DNA from: Galbula dea
Taxonomy: Eukaryota; Chordata; Aves; Piciformes; Galbulidae
Direction: 5' to 3'
Assembly (NCBI GenBank): GCA_013399015.1
Contig: VWZX01002400.1
Span: 372,001 to 436,000 of the forward strand
Length of the DNA: 64,000 bases
How positions within the stretch are numbered: the stretch's first letter is position 1; each line of letters starts with the position of its first letter. This document shows positions 31,948 through 44,062 of this stretch, piece by piece. The translations under genes and the position numbers were made by a program. The notes under the pieces are model-generated. The model was not told the DNA's origin, ran no database searches, and saw nothing but the letters and a program-made list of their open reading frames with translations.

Positions 31948-33889
31948 AATGCATGTTTTGGTAATTGGAGATGTGTGCTGGATTAGCTGGAGGTGGGATG
32001 GGTTCTGAGATCCAAGTTGTCTCCCCAGGCTACAGACATTGAACAACCATTTGGAAAGCACTGGCTGAAGTCCTTCTCATAGGCAGTTTGTTTGCAGGGG
32101 TTGCAAAGGGGAGGAAAAGCTCTTCCCAAGGTTTTCCTTGTGCACCCCTGGCCATGGAGGGGAATTGGAGTTTGAGGGTCAGGGTTTGGGGGTGCCTTCT
32201 CAGGGGCTGAGCTTGAGTGATGGTGACAGGCTGTGAACCAAGGGGGACCTAAGATAACAGAGGCTTTGCAGAGGACAATGCATCACTGGGTAAGAACAAC
32301 TTTGCAGAGGTATTGATCGTGATTGAGTGTGACACTGGCCGGAGGCAGTGGCTCCCAGGGACACCCTTCTACCCCAGTGCCTGCAGCCTGGCCTTGCCTG
32401 TGCAGCTTCAATCATCTGATAAATTGCTTATTTCTCTAATCTTGTTAGTCCTCTCCTTCCCCAGATCCCTGCAAGGAGCTGCTGGGATGAGGAAAGAGCT
32501 GGCTGTGCGTGACACAGGCTGGCTGCTCCCAGCTAGATTGAGTGTGGGTGGCTTTTGGGGTAGGTTTCTGGGGTTTTTTGGCCATGCTTGATGAAGTGAT
32601 GTGTCTTTGTCCAAAAACTGCTGAATTGCAAAGACCTCTGAGTGCAGAAGATGAGCTGCAGCAGGGAGCTGCTTTTGCTTAGAGAACCTGATGAGGAATG
32701 GGCTTTTGTCATCAGGATTTCTGACAGCCTTGTGGTGTGAGAACTGCAGCAGCAGGGCTGTGTTTGCCATCAGAAGTGGAAAAAGCTCTTGAGTTTTGCT
32801 TTTCAGATGTGTGGTCAGCTGCAGGATTGAAGTACATGCAGCATCACGGCTAGAGTTTGCTTTCAGATCAGTGATGAGGGGAAAGGAACAAAGATGGCCA
32901 TGGGAATGTAGTGCTGTCATAAAGGCATTGTGGATATCCTGCAGGCACCAATGTCTGGGAGAAGGGAAAGGGACTGAGTGATGCTTTGCTGTGGTGTGGT
33001 CCAGGGCTGGGCTGCATCCTGCTCTTGAAAAATCTCCCATGTCTCTTGCTGCATCTGCAAACTTTTTTGTTGCTGGAAGGAGCTTCTCTTCTGAGGGCAT
33101 CTGTAAATCCATTTCTTACCCTTCTTGGCCCTTACAGAGTCACTTTGCCTCTCATCTTTTCATGCCACTTCTCCCTCAAGTTCAGATTGCAGAGGTTTTA
33201 GAGGCTGCATGTGGGAGCTGAACCTTTGGGGTTATCTGCTGGGGAGCTGGGGTGTCGCAGCCTTTGCTGCTGCTGTCCCTGGGGATGTGCTCCTCCCCTA
33301 TGCAATCTCTGCTTTATTGTCCAACTTCCCTAGGTGGCATCTGGAGGAGATTCCCAAACCTTTCCATCACTTCCTCTCTCATGTCTCCTCCCTCAGAGGG
33401 GAGTGAAATTGCCTTTCTGCAGAAAATAGCATGTTTTGGGGGGGTGGGGGGGAAAACAGTATTTGGTGTGAATGTATATGATATGTGGGATGTGAGGAGA
33501 GCAAGTGAGCACAATGCCATGCAGATACCTATCTTCTGGTGTTTCTCTGCTTCCTTTCTGCAACAGCAATCAAAACCTAATGAGCTGACATCACTGTGGA
33601 GAAGATGAAACAGAGCTTGTGCCTCTGCTCCATTGATAATGTTTGGTGTTTGTAACCTAGAGCCTAAGCCATGAGACTCTTTTTGAATTCATATAAAAGC
33701 AAACTATGCATCATCCTGCCCTGGAAATTAATTGGGGGAAAATAGCATGGGATTACTGTTGGAGTTCACTGGTGGGCTGAATGGGAAGCCCAGCACTGAG
33801 TCTGTGCAGCGTTCCTGCAGCAGGCTGAGTGTCTTCCCGTGTTCCTTTTGAGCATCCTAAAATGCTGAGTTGGGTGATGTGGTCTTGTT
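31948..33889. other. Unique DNA, strongly G+T-rich + strand
   Basis: About 1.9 kb without repeats. A G-run lies near 33438-33452. The 234-codon minus-strand frame (32408-33112) has an ATG but no recognisable domain. The complementary strand is depleted of A, which removes stop codons from the minus strand by composition alone, so it is not called as a gene. Confidence 0.45.
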
Positions 33890-34358
33890 CACAGAATCAT
33901 TATGGTGGGAAAAGACCTCTGAGATCGAGTCCAACCATCCACCCAACATTGCCATGCTCACCACTAAACCATAGCCCCAGGGACCACATCTACATGTATT
34001 TTGAACACCTCCAGGGGTGGTGATTCCACCACTGCCCTGGGCAGCCTGGGCCAATGCCTGATAGCCCTTTGGGGGAAGAAATTCTTCCTAATGTCTAAGC
34101 TGAACCTCCCCAGTGCAACATGAAGCCATTTCCTCTTGTCTATTCACTCCTTACCTGGGAGAAGAGACTGAGCCACACCTTACTAGCACCTCCTTTCAGG
34201 GAGCTGCAGGGAGTGAGAAGGTCTCCCCTGAGCCTTCTCTTCTCCAGGATAACCACCCCCAGTTCCCTTAGCTGCTCCTCACAACACTTGTGCTCTAGAC
34301 CCTTCCCCACCTTCCTTGCCCTTCTCTGGACACACTCCAGCACCTCAATATCCTTCCT
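33890..34358 (-). mobile_element. CR1 LINE fragment
   Basis: Antisense copy from CACAGAATCATTATGGTGGG through CTGCCCTGGGCAGCCTGGGC, GTGAGAAGGTCTCCCCTGAG and CTCCTCACAACACTTGTGCT to CACTCCAGCACCTCAATATC. It reaches further 5' than most copies of its subfamily. Confidence 0.94.
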
Positions 34359-37300
34359 GTAGTTATACACGGGAGCCTCGCATAGGCTTCAGGGATGCCA
34401 GGAAAGGTCTTTGTAAGCTTCTGGGGCTGGTTTGAGCAGTCTCTACCCTCCCATCATAAAACTGTGGTTTTTTTCCAGGCTGTTTCTGCTGGCTGGTGCA
34501 GGTCGAAGTTTGCTGCAGGCACACAAGCCAGGGAGATGTGCTCTGGTAGGGGCGGAAAGCAAAGCGAATCGATCGGAGGGATAGATTGGAGGAACTTCAG
34601 CTTTGATGTCTAGATTTAGATGGTCTAGACAGCCTCTGAAGTTGCAGGAGGGGAAAAAGAACATCTGAGAAGGAACATAAAGGAGTGCTGTAGAGGTTTT
34701 AGTGGACGATGCCGAGATTTTCAGTCGGCAAATCTCCAATTGCAGCTGTGATTTGAATTTTGAAGAGCAGCTGCCCTCTGATGTGGGAGCCAGGAGGGCA
34801 CAAGCACTTTGCTGGCTTGGCTTGTCACAGCCTTTGGGCACGATGGTACTGCTAGAGGAAACCTTGGGTAATTGGTTTGCAGCTCAGAGCTGTCCACATC
34901 TGGAGTGACTCCTCACTGAGGGTGCAGAGAAGAGCAGAGCCCAGCTCTGGGTTACTCCTTTGGCATCAGATGCTCCCTTGAAGCTGAACAACATCATTTT
35001 GTGGGTTTGATGTGACAGCAGCAGACTCCTCATCCTGTGGTGGCAAAATATTCTCTGTGCATGTGTGTTTTGTGTTGGGTTTTATAGCCTTAAACACTCC
35101 CAATGATTTGCTTTAATGTTTGTCAATTGTTGCATTATCTGTTCAGGCAAAACCTGTTTTTTTCCACCTGCTGATTCTTCAGGCTAATTCCTTGAGTTTT
35201 TATATTCCCCCTAATGTCACTGGAGTGGTTCAATGGCTTTGCCCAAATTTGCCATGATTTCTTTCCTGCCAAAGCAATGGCTCAGGCAGGAGAGGAGGAG
35301 CCACATCAGATGGGGATCCCTGCCACATTTGCATCATCTCATTGAATTTGTTGTCATCCTTGGGAAATGAGCTCATTTTAAAGCTGGGCAAGGTGTTGTT
35401 CAAATGAGCTTCAGTTTCCTGCATGATCTCCCTTTGTGGTGGAGAGAGGTCCAAACCTGACAGTTCTGGGTGAGAAGGTTGATTAATGGAGTTCCTAAAT
35501 TTCCATGAAAAGCAGAAGTTGGTGGGGCTGAAGCTTTGCAGTTCCTGGGAGAAAAGCCATGAAAATGAAAAGCTCATAGCAGCATGGGTGTGGGAAACCA
35601 TCAAAAGGTCACTTCTTCAGCAAATAAAGCTGTATTTAATGCCACAAAGGCATATCTAGGAGAAGTGTCTTGTAATGTAAGCCAAAATGCTGCAGGATTT
35701 ATGAATTATGAGGTACCCAGGCAGTTGCTGGGTGCCAGGTGGATTCCTGCAAGCCCTGGAGTCTTGGTGCTTTTGTCCTTTTGATTGGTTGTTGGAGCTG
35801 CTGGGAGAGGTGCTGGTGGGGATGAAGGGGAGCTGAGCAGCTCTCTGCTGGCTGATCCCAAACATCTCCTGAGGATGTCTCCTCATGGCACCTAGTGCTG
35901 CCTATTCCAGTTTAGGAGCTCCTGGGTGAGTCATCCTCAGAGAGAAAGAGGTTAAGAGGGCCTGCTGGAACAGGGCTTACAAGCTGCCACCTTGCCTTCC
36001 TTGCCTATGTGCTCACATCCATGTCACTGTGTGGCTTTGGTCCATCTCTGGACTTGAGCTCCCAGACATGGCTTGCAAGCTGCTGAAGTCTTGCTGGAGT
36101 TGTGTAGAGGTCTGCAGTGGCTGTTGGCCCTGGAAAAAGGTGTGTGGCCCCTGGGCAGGTCATTCCCAGCTGCCAAGGTTGCTCCCAAGTGTGGCACTGA
36201 GTACAATTTATTGTGGCTTTCGGGCAGAGCAAAGCTTCAAGAGAGCACTTTGGATTTCCACCACCTGGGCAGAGAACCTTTTTACATGCTCCTCCTCCTT
36301 GGACATGCATCATTTCCAGTGTGTTTTGGTAAAAGGTCTAATGTAACACATCATCTACAGCCTGCTTATCACTATGGTTTCTGAGCACATTGGTTAGGGA
36401 CCAGTTTGATTATTTTTTTTTGGGTGTAATTCCTCTGCTGGGCACATTTGCTCTGCAGCAGCAGAACATCTTTGATTCAGCATTAAATATGTGGCAAGAT
36501 TAATGGAAAGCACTTTACTGGAGAGATCTGAATACTTTGTAGGTTCCTTAAAGATTCGTTTCTTTCTCAGTTAAGTGGAAGTGTATTATCCTGGGCTGAG
36601 GTTTAGTTGATGCTGTTGTGGTCTGTGGACTGCAGTGCTGCCAGGGTTGGGAATTTGTGTGTCTGTCATTCCTGGCAATAGCCTGGTGCTAAATGTGGAG
36701 ATATGGTTATGATGATTTTATGTTTGTTTTACTTTGTGGGGAAGGGGGAGGGGGGAGAAACATGCATAAAAAAGCCATGAGAGCTCTGCCTGTTAATTAG
36801 TCCCACCACTAACATGGTAATGACCACCTTGCAGGATTAAAAACCCATATGCAGATAATGCATTAATTCTGCTTCTTGGCAGCATTAAATGATCCAGAGA
36901 ATCTCAAATGAGCAGAGCTGGCTCCTGTGCCCATGACAGCCTGTCCATACTGTGATGGCAACAGGCACATCTTTGACCTCATCATGAAGCTTAGTCAAAC
37001 CTGGCTTTGCATAGTCCTGGTTCTTGGACACATGGGATTTGGTGCCACACCTAAGATTAATTTCCCTTCATTTCAAAGGCTTGTTTCCACCTCTTGGTGC
37101 CATCCCTGTCTCAGGAGATGGTCACCAGCTCTGTGAGAAAGTGGGTGACCTGCTCCAGTTCCTTGGCACAGTGTGAGCCAAGCCCACAGGGCTGCAAGCT
37201 GCAGAGGTTTTTTGGCACCTGTGTGGTTGCAAGGGGACTGCCTTGTGGTCAGGATGTGCAGGAGGGGCTTTGGCTGTTGGGTTGGTGGATGCCTGCTGCA

Positions 37301-38431
37301 GGAACTGCTGCCCAATGTCATCTTGAGCTGCTGCTTGATGTCACTTAGATGCCTTCAAAAATACTGGTTTTGGATCCTGCAGCATATTCTGAGCTGGGAG
37401 CAGCTGAGCTTTTGGGCTCTCTCTGAGAAGGAAAAAGAGCCTTGAAGACTTGCTGTGATTTCTGCTGCAGCTGTACACAAAGGCTCCAAATTGGAAGATA
37501 CTTTGCTTAACTGTGTTTTTTGTGAGCTAGCTCTCATTTGCTAATTCATTTTTGGTCGTTACTGCCAATGCAAGTACAGTCTTATTTGGCAGCAATGTTT
37601 TGCTTCTGTCCTGGACTTGAATCAGCAAATGTGTGTTGATATCATTGTGACAATCTGGAAAGGAGAGGGGAAGTGTGAAAAGTGGAGTGGTGCTCTGAAG
37701 AGGCTTTTGTTCCTGCTTTTTTTTTTATGTATCTGTAGTCAAAGACACTTCTCAAGCCAAGTAACTTGAGGAAGAAGGGTGAGGTGGGTGTTGGTGGCTA
37801 CAGGTGGATGGCATGAATGGGCAGAGTGCTGGAGAAAGCTGGTAGGAATTGCTGAACATACTCTAGTTCCTCTGGGATGTGCTTGCAGAGTATCTTGGGG
37901 TTTTTTTAAGTGTATGTACACAGGTCAGAGGGTAATGCCATTAATTAGACCCACACAGCAAGAAAGATTAATACAAAAAGGTATAACCCTCTCTAGTACA
38001 CTAGGTTTATCCCTGATTAGCAGAGCTGCTCTGATCTCATCCTCAGTCTGTGTATGTGGCTCCAGGAGAGCAGCAGCAGGTTGGGAATTAACATGGCCAG
38101 AAAGTTTTCATTGTTTGTTCAGCATCAAAAAACAGTAAGGAAAATCAACCAGCACAGAACTGGAAGTGGCTGTAGGATGAAAGCACAAAGATTTCCCCTT
38201 ATTCCAGTCTATTAGGGAACAAGGGTGGAGAGTGCAGACTAGGGTAGCACAGATGCTACAGCTAAGTAGGATGTCAGCTGCCTGCCTGTAACTCCTCCTC
38301 TTTCTGCATGGCACCTCGCAGTACTGGGCCAGGACCCTTTGCAACACAAGATAAGGTCCATTTCTACCTCTGCACACCTGCTTGGCTCCCATTAACACAG
38401 AGGGAGCCTGTCCAGAGCACATGGTTTGATC
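34359..38431. other. Unique DNA, possible intron with candidate elements
   Basis: About 4.1 kb without CR1. Candidate conserved pieces by sequence character are 34545-34760 (GCAAAGCGAATCGATCGGAG, GATGCCGAGATTTTCAGTCG) and 36780-36900 (CTGTTAATTAGTCCCACC, GATAATGCATTAATTCTGC). A third is 37930-38030 (GCCATTAATTAGACCCACAC, TTTATCCCTGATTAGC). A G-rich run lies at 36737-36757. No exon with splice sites could be supported. Confidence 0.35.
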
Positions 38432-38490
38432 TCTTCCAGGGATGGTGGCTCCACCACTGCCCTGGGCAGCCTGGGCCAGTGCCTGATAAC
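38432..38490 (-). mobile_element. CR1 LINE scrap
   Basis: CTTCCAGGGATGGTGGCTCC and CTGCCCTGGGCAGCCTGGGC are diagnostic antisense ORF2 words. Both flanks have decayed or were deleted. Confidence 0.88.
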
Positions 38491-40961
38491 CTGTACCAAC
38501 AGAGGAGGAGAATCCTGCTGTCTGAGGGGTTATTAAGAGTATCATCCATGATGAAGTGCTGGTCAAGCACTGACTTCCATCAACACAGGTACAGGGTCTG
38601 TCTGTCTGTGTCACAAGTGCCATCACCAGCAAAGAGCCCTGTGAGGGAGCCACTGCCAGTGCCTTCTCCTGGGATCAGTGCCCAGCAGTTTCCTTCCTGC
38701 CTGTTTATTCAGGCAAGCAGGAGCTTGCCTTGTTAGTTATTTCACCTCTTATAAATGGTGGCTAGCAGGAAAGATGAGCTATTTTCTGCTGAGCTCATGA
38801 GCTGTTGGTGTTTTGTGTGTTTTAATATATTTTAAAGTATTTTTTCATTTACTTTGACAGTGGAGAACAGCAGCAGAAGCAGGAGATACTTGCAGCAGAT
38901 GGTACCTGTGTGCTGGAATTTTGTCTTTGCTGCTCTCCAACGTTTCCTTTCAGCTTATTTGCATGAGACTGAGCTGCTAAGCAAATGTTCCCCATGTTTT
39001 AACCTGTTGCACAGCTACCCTGTGCCTTTCTTCCTTAGCCTGCTATGGAAATGAAGGCAGGTAACTGGAGCTCCCATTGTGAGGATGTGCTCCCAAACAG
39101 ACAAAAAAGCAACGAGCTCCTTATCAGCACCTCCTGGATAAACTAGGATACAAAAGCCCTGGCCTGGACCCACATCTCTTACTTATTTGGAGATTAAAAG
39201 CTCTTGAGGCTTTTGGTTTGTTGTGAAAGTTAATTGCAAAGCACTTGAGCCTTGGCAGGGCTCCCACCCCGAGACTGGTCACGCCCGAGCTGAGCCCTCC
39301 GACAGGTACTGCTCTTGTCTAGGCTGGTTCCTGGGACTCCTCACAGAGCTGCAACCGGTACCTCCAGAGGGCATTTCTCCCCAGGTATTTTAGACATCCC
39401 AGGAGGAGATAATAGTCCTTGGGAGATGCTGGTCTCTTCCCACTGAGTGTAGCATGAGGCAGGGTAGGAGGTGAGACGATCCCACCCAGAGTGTGGATCT
39501 CTCCCACTGCTGAGGCACCACTGCAGTTAATTAAGGGTTGTGTCTGGTAGAGGCTCTCGTGCTTGCGTCAGATTACGGCTGCAGATGCCTGTGAGCAGAG
39601 TTGCTTCCTCAAGGGTGTTCCCAGCACTGCACATTGCCCAATATTGTCTCCATAACCCACTCAGGGAGACAGCTCTTCTATCCAGTCTTGGTGTCCTAGA
39701 GCATCCACTGAAATCTTCTTGGGTCTTTTGGGGTTGTGACCCACACCTAGGACCCCTGTGGTTTTGGATTGATCCTCTAGGTCCTTCAGGTGAAGGTGGT
39801 AAGGTGGTGCCAGAGCTGTTAGGTGAATGAACCCAGAAGGCTTTACCTCTTCTCCTCCTGCTTGGCCTTGCCCCTTTCATTAGCATTTCAATAGGCTCAC
39901 CCTGGGAGCTTACTGTACTGCTACTGCTCTGAGGGATGGGAAGTTCTCCTCAACCAGGTTGCTCAGCACAGACCTGAAAGAGAAGCAGAACTAAAAGCCA
40001 AGCCATATGATTGCACAAGGACAAGGTTTGTTGGGTTTGGGTTTTTCCTTTGTTTCTTTGTTTTATTTTGTTTTAAAAAAGCTTTTTGATAGCTCCTTCC
40101 TGGCCAGCTAAGCACCAGGTAGCTGAGGGATGTGCTGATCCACAGGCTGGGTGGTTAGGCTGCAGGTATTGTCATGCTGGACAACTGCATGGAAACCGAG
40201 GGTCTGAGACTTGCTGTTGTAGGGCTGGTTTGGACAGGTTGATCCAAAATTGGTGCTAGCTATATATGGTTTCAGTTTTCATCACAACCTCACAGACTGG
40301 ATTGAGTGGGAAGAGACCTGTGGAGCCTTCTGATGGGTTTATTAGCACCAGGGTTGTACACAAAGGAGGGTGGAAGGGGAAGCACCACTGTGCACAAGGG
40401 ATCAGCTTGGTGGTCATAAGAGGGGGCAAAAAAACCCCATACAGTCCCCAGGATGACAAATGGTCTTCTCCTTTTTGAGGCTCCATCTTCAATATATAAA
40501 TACCACAGTATAAACTATGTAATTCCTTTATCAATGTATAATCAATATCTATCTCTCAAATACATACCAAGAATAGAAATACAAATACTGCCCTGTTGGT
40601 CTTGTTTTCTAGCTGAGCTTTGCTTTGTTTTTTCTTTTGTTTGCTGAGTTTCTAGCTGAGTAGCTATTCCTGATCTGGCAGCAGAAATGAAAGGAGAAGG
40701 AGAAGTGATGTACAAAATGAATTGCCAGCCAGCTTTTATGTTTTTCTGTATTGGTCTTGTGGCATTTCTGTCGAGCAGACCAGAGCACAGCATTCCCTTA
40801 CACAATGCTCCCCTCACTGGAGTATGATTACATCTGACTGTCACGGCTGAGGATGCTGTATTTATGTCTCAGTGCATTTCATTCCTCAGTTCATGTGTCC
40901 TGCTCCTCTGGGGAATATCACAAATCCAGTGTTAGTGACTACAGTGGCACCTTTGATTTAT
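38491..40961. other. Unique DNA with candidate exon and AT-rich stretch
   Basis: Includes the CpG-bearing candidate exon at 39259-39305. A second CpG-retaining piece lies near 39555-39590 (CTCTCGTGCTTGCGTCAGAT, TTACGGCTGCAG). T-rich DNA lies at 40030-40090 and AT-rich DNA with TATATAAATA at 40493-40580. No repeat family is recognised in the interval. Confidence 0.4.
39259..39305 (+). CDS. Candidate 47-bp internal exon, unidentified
   Basis: A short segment carrying four CpGs is bounded by an AG (CCTTGGCAG) and a consensus-like donor (CCGACAG then GTACTG, GT at 39306). Two of three frames are open; one reads APTPRLVTPELSPPT and another GSHPETGHARAEPSD. Entry from either candidate frame of the 25.3 kb exon is possible, so phase does not discriminate. 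The acceptor's pyrimidine tract is poor. It may instead be a conserved non-coding element. Confidence 0.15.
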
Positions 40962-41080
40962 CAACTCTATTAATGATCTGGTTGAAGGGAGAAACAACAC
41001 ATTAATTAAATTCACAGCCCATGATTAACTTGGTGTTGGGAGTACCAGGAAGGACAGAGGTTTCGTACAGAGAGACCAGA
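40962..41080 (+). mobile_element. Possible ancient CR1 reverse-transcriptase relic
   Basis: CTATTAATGATCTGGTTGAA and the following AAATTCACAGCCCATGATTA resemble the CR1 active-site neighbourhood (INDL...KFADD), and ACAGAGAGACCAGAG fits the next conserved segment. Heavily diverged, and about 200 bases upstream of a young sense CR1. Confidence 0.4.
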
Positions 41081-41286
41081 GTGAGGTGAGAACTGTAGAC
41101 AAGGGGTGGGAAAGCAGCATGGTAGCATTGCTGTGCTTGCAGCACATGTGAAGAATGGGAATTTGTTGAGAAGGCAAGGCTTAGGATGAGTGAGGATGGT
41201 TGGGCTGTCTGCATTCTCCACCAATTGTGGCCAAAATTGGTGTTGCTGTAGGTGTTGCAGGCTTCTGCTGGTGTATGGACTGCAGT

Positions 41287-41872
41287 GAATGAAAAAGAGT
41301 GTGACCAGCAGGGCAAGGGAGGTTCTCCTCCCCCTCTACTCTGCCCTAGTCAGGCCACATCTGGAGTCCTGGATCCAGTTCTGGGCTCCACAGTTCCAGA
41401 GAGACAAGGAACTACTGGAGAGAGGCCAGCAGAGGCTCCCAAGATGCTGAGGGCACTGGAGCATCTGTGGCAGGAGGAAAGGCTGAGAGCCCTGGGGCTG
41501 CTTAGCCTGGAGAAGAGCAGCCCCAGAGGGGAGCTGCTCAGTGCTGAGCAAGAGCTGAAGGCTGGGGGCAAGAGGCTGGGGCCAGACTCTGCTCAGTGGT
41601 GGCCAGGGACAGGCCAAGGGGCACTGGGCACCAACTGGAAGCCAGGAGGTTCCATCTGAGTAGGAGGAGAAGCTTGTTTGGTGTGAGGGTGTTGGGGCCC
41701 TGTCCCAGGCTTTGCAGAGAGGTTGTGGAGTCTCCTTGTGTGGAGAGATTGCCAAGGCAGCTGGAGGTGATGCTGGGCAAGCTGCTGTGGGTGCCCCTGC
41801 TGGAGCAGGGGGTTGGACTGGGTGATCCCCAGAGGTCCCTTCCAGCCCACACCAGGTTGGGGTTCTGTGATG
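41287..41872 (+). mobile_element. CR1 LINE subfamily B
   Basis: Sense copy starting at GAGTGTGACCAGCAGGGCAA, then CTCCTCCCCCTCTACTCTGC, GACAAGGAACTACTGGAGAG, AGCAAGAGCTGAAGGCTGGG and TTGGACTGGGTGATCCCCAG. It is collinear with the 11.1 kb copy over about 550 bases with few differences. The frame at 41252-41659 stays open for 135 codons through ORF2. Confidence 0.95.
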
Positions 41873-42298
41873 CTGGTGCAATGGGAAAGGAGCAGTTGGT
41901 ATTTATGCTCAGGCACACCAATTAATATTTAAAAAAAAAAAAAAAATACCTGCAGGCTGTCAAGTGTATTGTGCTGCTCCCTTGATGGCATTAACATAAA
42001 TTCAAGCTGACCTAAGTGCACCAGGATAAAAACAAACATTTACCCTCGGAAAATCCTCCAACTGAGTGTGATTTTCACCGTTGGCTTTGGGCTGTTTCAT
42101 GTTTTGCATTTCTTTTCTGTGGCTTTTAGTAATGAAAACAAACAACTTGGCTTCACCTTGGCTTGTGCTTAACTTTGTTTCCAGCTGCTTTCTCTTGTTC
42201 CCACACAGTAATACACATGGTAGCTGAGCTGTGAGTAGGCAGCAGGATGTATGGTTTAGTTTGGGTTTAAAATGTCTGTTTTCTAGCATGGTGCAAAA
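41873..42298. other. Unique DNA with A-run
   Basis: A run of about 16 A at 41931-41946 lies 60 bases past the CR1 end. The rest is unremarkable non-coding sequence. Confidence 0.5.
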
Positions 42299-42610
42299 TC
42301 ATAGAATCACAGGATGTCCTGAGTTGGAAGAACCCACAGGGATCATGGAGTCCAACTCCTGTTTATGCACAGGACAACCCCAAAGTCACCCCATGTGTCC
42401 AAGAGCACTGTCCCAAGTGCTTCTGGAATTCCTTGAGAGGTGGTGCCATGACTGCATCCCTTGGGTGCCTGTTCCAGTGCTCCAGCACTCTCTGGGTGAA
42501 GAACCTTTTCCTAATATCTACCCTGCCCCTCCCCTGGCACAGCTTCATGCCATTCCCTTGGGTCCTGTAGCTGGTCACCAGAGAGCAGAGGTCAGCTCCT
42601 GGCCCTCCTT
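42299..42610 (-). mobile_element. CR1 LINE, second 3'-end subfamily
   Basis: Antisense partner of the copy at 7745-8060: ATAGAATCACAGGATGTCCT, GAGTTGGAAGAACCCACAGG, CACCCCATGTGTCCAAGAGC and TGGCACAGCTTCATGCCATT. Its 5' break faces the 5' break of the sense copy 58 bases to the right. Confidence 0.94.
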
Positions 42611-42667
42611 CAGCTCTGCTGAGGATGTTCTAAACTGCATGGGCTTGAGTAGTCTTGTGATGGAACG

Positions 42668-42972
42668 AGGTGAGGGTTGGTCTCTTCTAAGGAACAAGCA
42701 ACAGGATGGGAGGAAACAGCCTCAAGTTGTGCCAGGGGAGGTTTAGGTTGGACAAGAGGTGCAGTTTCTTCCCCACAAGAGCTGTCAGGGCCTGGCCCAT
42801 GCTACCCAGGGCAGTGGTGGTGTCACCATCCCTGGAGGGGTTTCAAAACCCTGGAGATGTGGTGCTGAGGGACATGGTTCAGTGGTGACCTGGCAGCCTT
42901 GGTTAATGATTGGGCTTGATAATCTTAAAGCTCTTTTCCAACTTTACCAGTTCTGTGATTTTTATGATTCTT
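42668..42972 (+). mobile_element. CR1 LINE fragment
   Basis: Sense copy from GGTGAGGGTTGGTCTCTTCT through CCAGGGGAGGTTTAGGTTGG and GTGGTGCTGAGGGACATGGT to the tail CAGTTCTGTGATTTTTATGA. Confidence 0.94.
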
Positions 42973-43914
42973 TGCTTATGTAGGGCAGGGACTGAGTCTG
43001 GTTCATGTGCAGCACAGAGGGACTGGGAGATATTAACAGAAAACTGAGAACACTTCCTGCACTGAGGGCTTGAAGGCATCCCTCATTCCCCTGGCTGCTA
43101 TCTGCAGCAGCAGCAGCCCTTTCCCCCACCCCCATCTCCTCGAACGAAGCACTGACATGTGCAGAGCTGTGCCTGCTCCCAGCAGGTGCCTGTTCCCAGT
43201 AACACAGGGGGCAAGTCACTGGTTCCTGCAGGTTTAACAGGAGTTGTCCTCCTGCAGAAAGAGCCTGTGGGCAAGGGCTGGTTTTACAACTTGTGTGGTG
43301 TGAGGAGCTCCTGACTGGACCAACATTTTCTGTATTCCAGACATTTTTGGGTGTCAGAAGGATATGTTGGCAGCAGAGGTGGGCTGGGGAGAGAGCAGCG
43401 TGCTGAGCAGCAGAGTGCAAGGTGGGCAAAGGAGCTTTCAGCAGTTCTAAGGTGAATTGCATTTGCTGAGTTGTGATTGTCTTCAAATGCTTTTGCCATT
43501 TGCTGTGTCAGAAGAGATCAGTGGCTTCTGTGGAAGATTAATTCATACAATTCAGATCACACTTGGAGGGGTTTTTTTGTTTCCTAGCGTTTCTTGTTTT
43601 ACTAATTGCAATTGTTTCACGTCCTCTAATCTATTATACATTTTAATAAGGCATATAATTCATTATTTAACTGGTAGTGTTCTGATAATTGGAGGAGTTA
43701 TTTTTGTCAGTGCTGATTAGTTGGTAAGTACAGATTAATATTTGAAGATGTGATGTGGTCCCTTGATAGTTGTGTTTCAAAGAGGTGACATGGCACTTGT
43801 TTCACGGCGCTCCCGACAGCTTCATCCCTGAGAGCAGGAGGAAGGTGCTGACAAATTGCAAGGAGCAAGCTTTGAAAGGCTCCAGATCTTGTTTTCCCCT
43901 CTAAAACTCATTAT
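42973..43914. other. Unique DNA with AT-rich candidate element
   Basis: The part at about 43450-43740 is rich in homeodomain-type words (AAGATTAATTCATACAATTC, TTACTAATTGCAATTG, GCATATAATTCATTATTTAA, TTCTGATAATTGG). A short CpG piece follows at 43804-43816 (ACGGCGCTCCCGA). No coding evidence. Confidence 0.35.
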
Positions 43915-44062
43915 CCCAGAATCCCATCATGGTGGGGATTGGAAGGGACCTCTGGGGATCACCCAGTCCAACCCCTGTGCTCCAACAGGGTCATCCACAG
44001 CAGTTTGCCCAGGATCACGTCCAGCTGCCTCTGGAATCTCTCGCCAGAAGGAGACTTTCAGA
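43915..44062 (-). mobile_element. CR1 LINE 3' end, subfamily B relative
   Basis: Antisense: CCCAGAATCCCATCATGG, GGAAGGGACCTCTGGGGATC, CAACAGGGTCATCCACAGCA and CACGTCCAGCTGCCTCTGGA. More diverged than the other subfamily-B copies. Confidence 0.92.

Noticed and set aside
32408..33112. 234-codon minus-strand open frame with an ATG
   Set aside because: No domain, CpG signal or splice context. The + strand here is poor in A and rich in G and T, which depletes stop codons on the minus strand.
36480..36545. MIR-like words (GGAAAGCACTTTACTGG, GAGATCTGAATAC)
   Set aside because: The match to the conserved SINE tail is too weak and out of order compared with the three accepted relics.
40275..40330. 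CR1-like end (CACAGACTGG...GGGAAGAGACCTG)
   Set aside because: Only one short word fits the CR1 3' end and neighbouring landmarks are absent.
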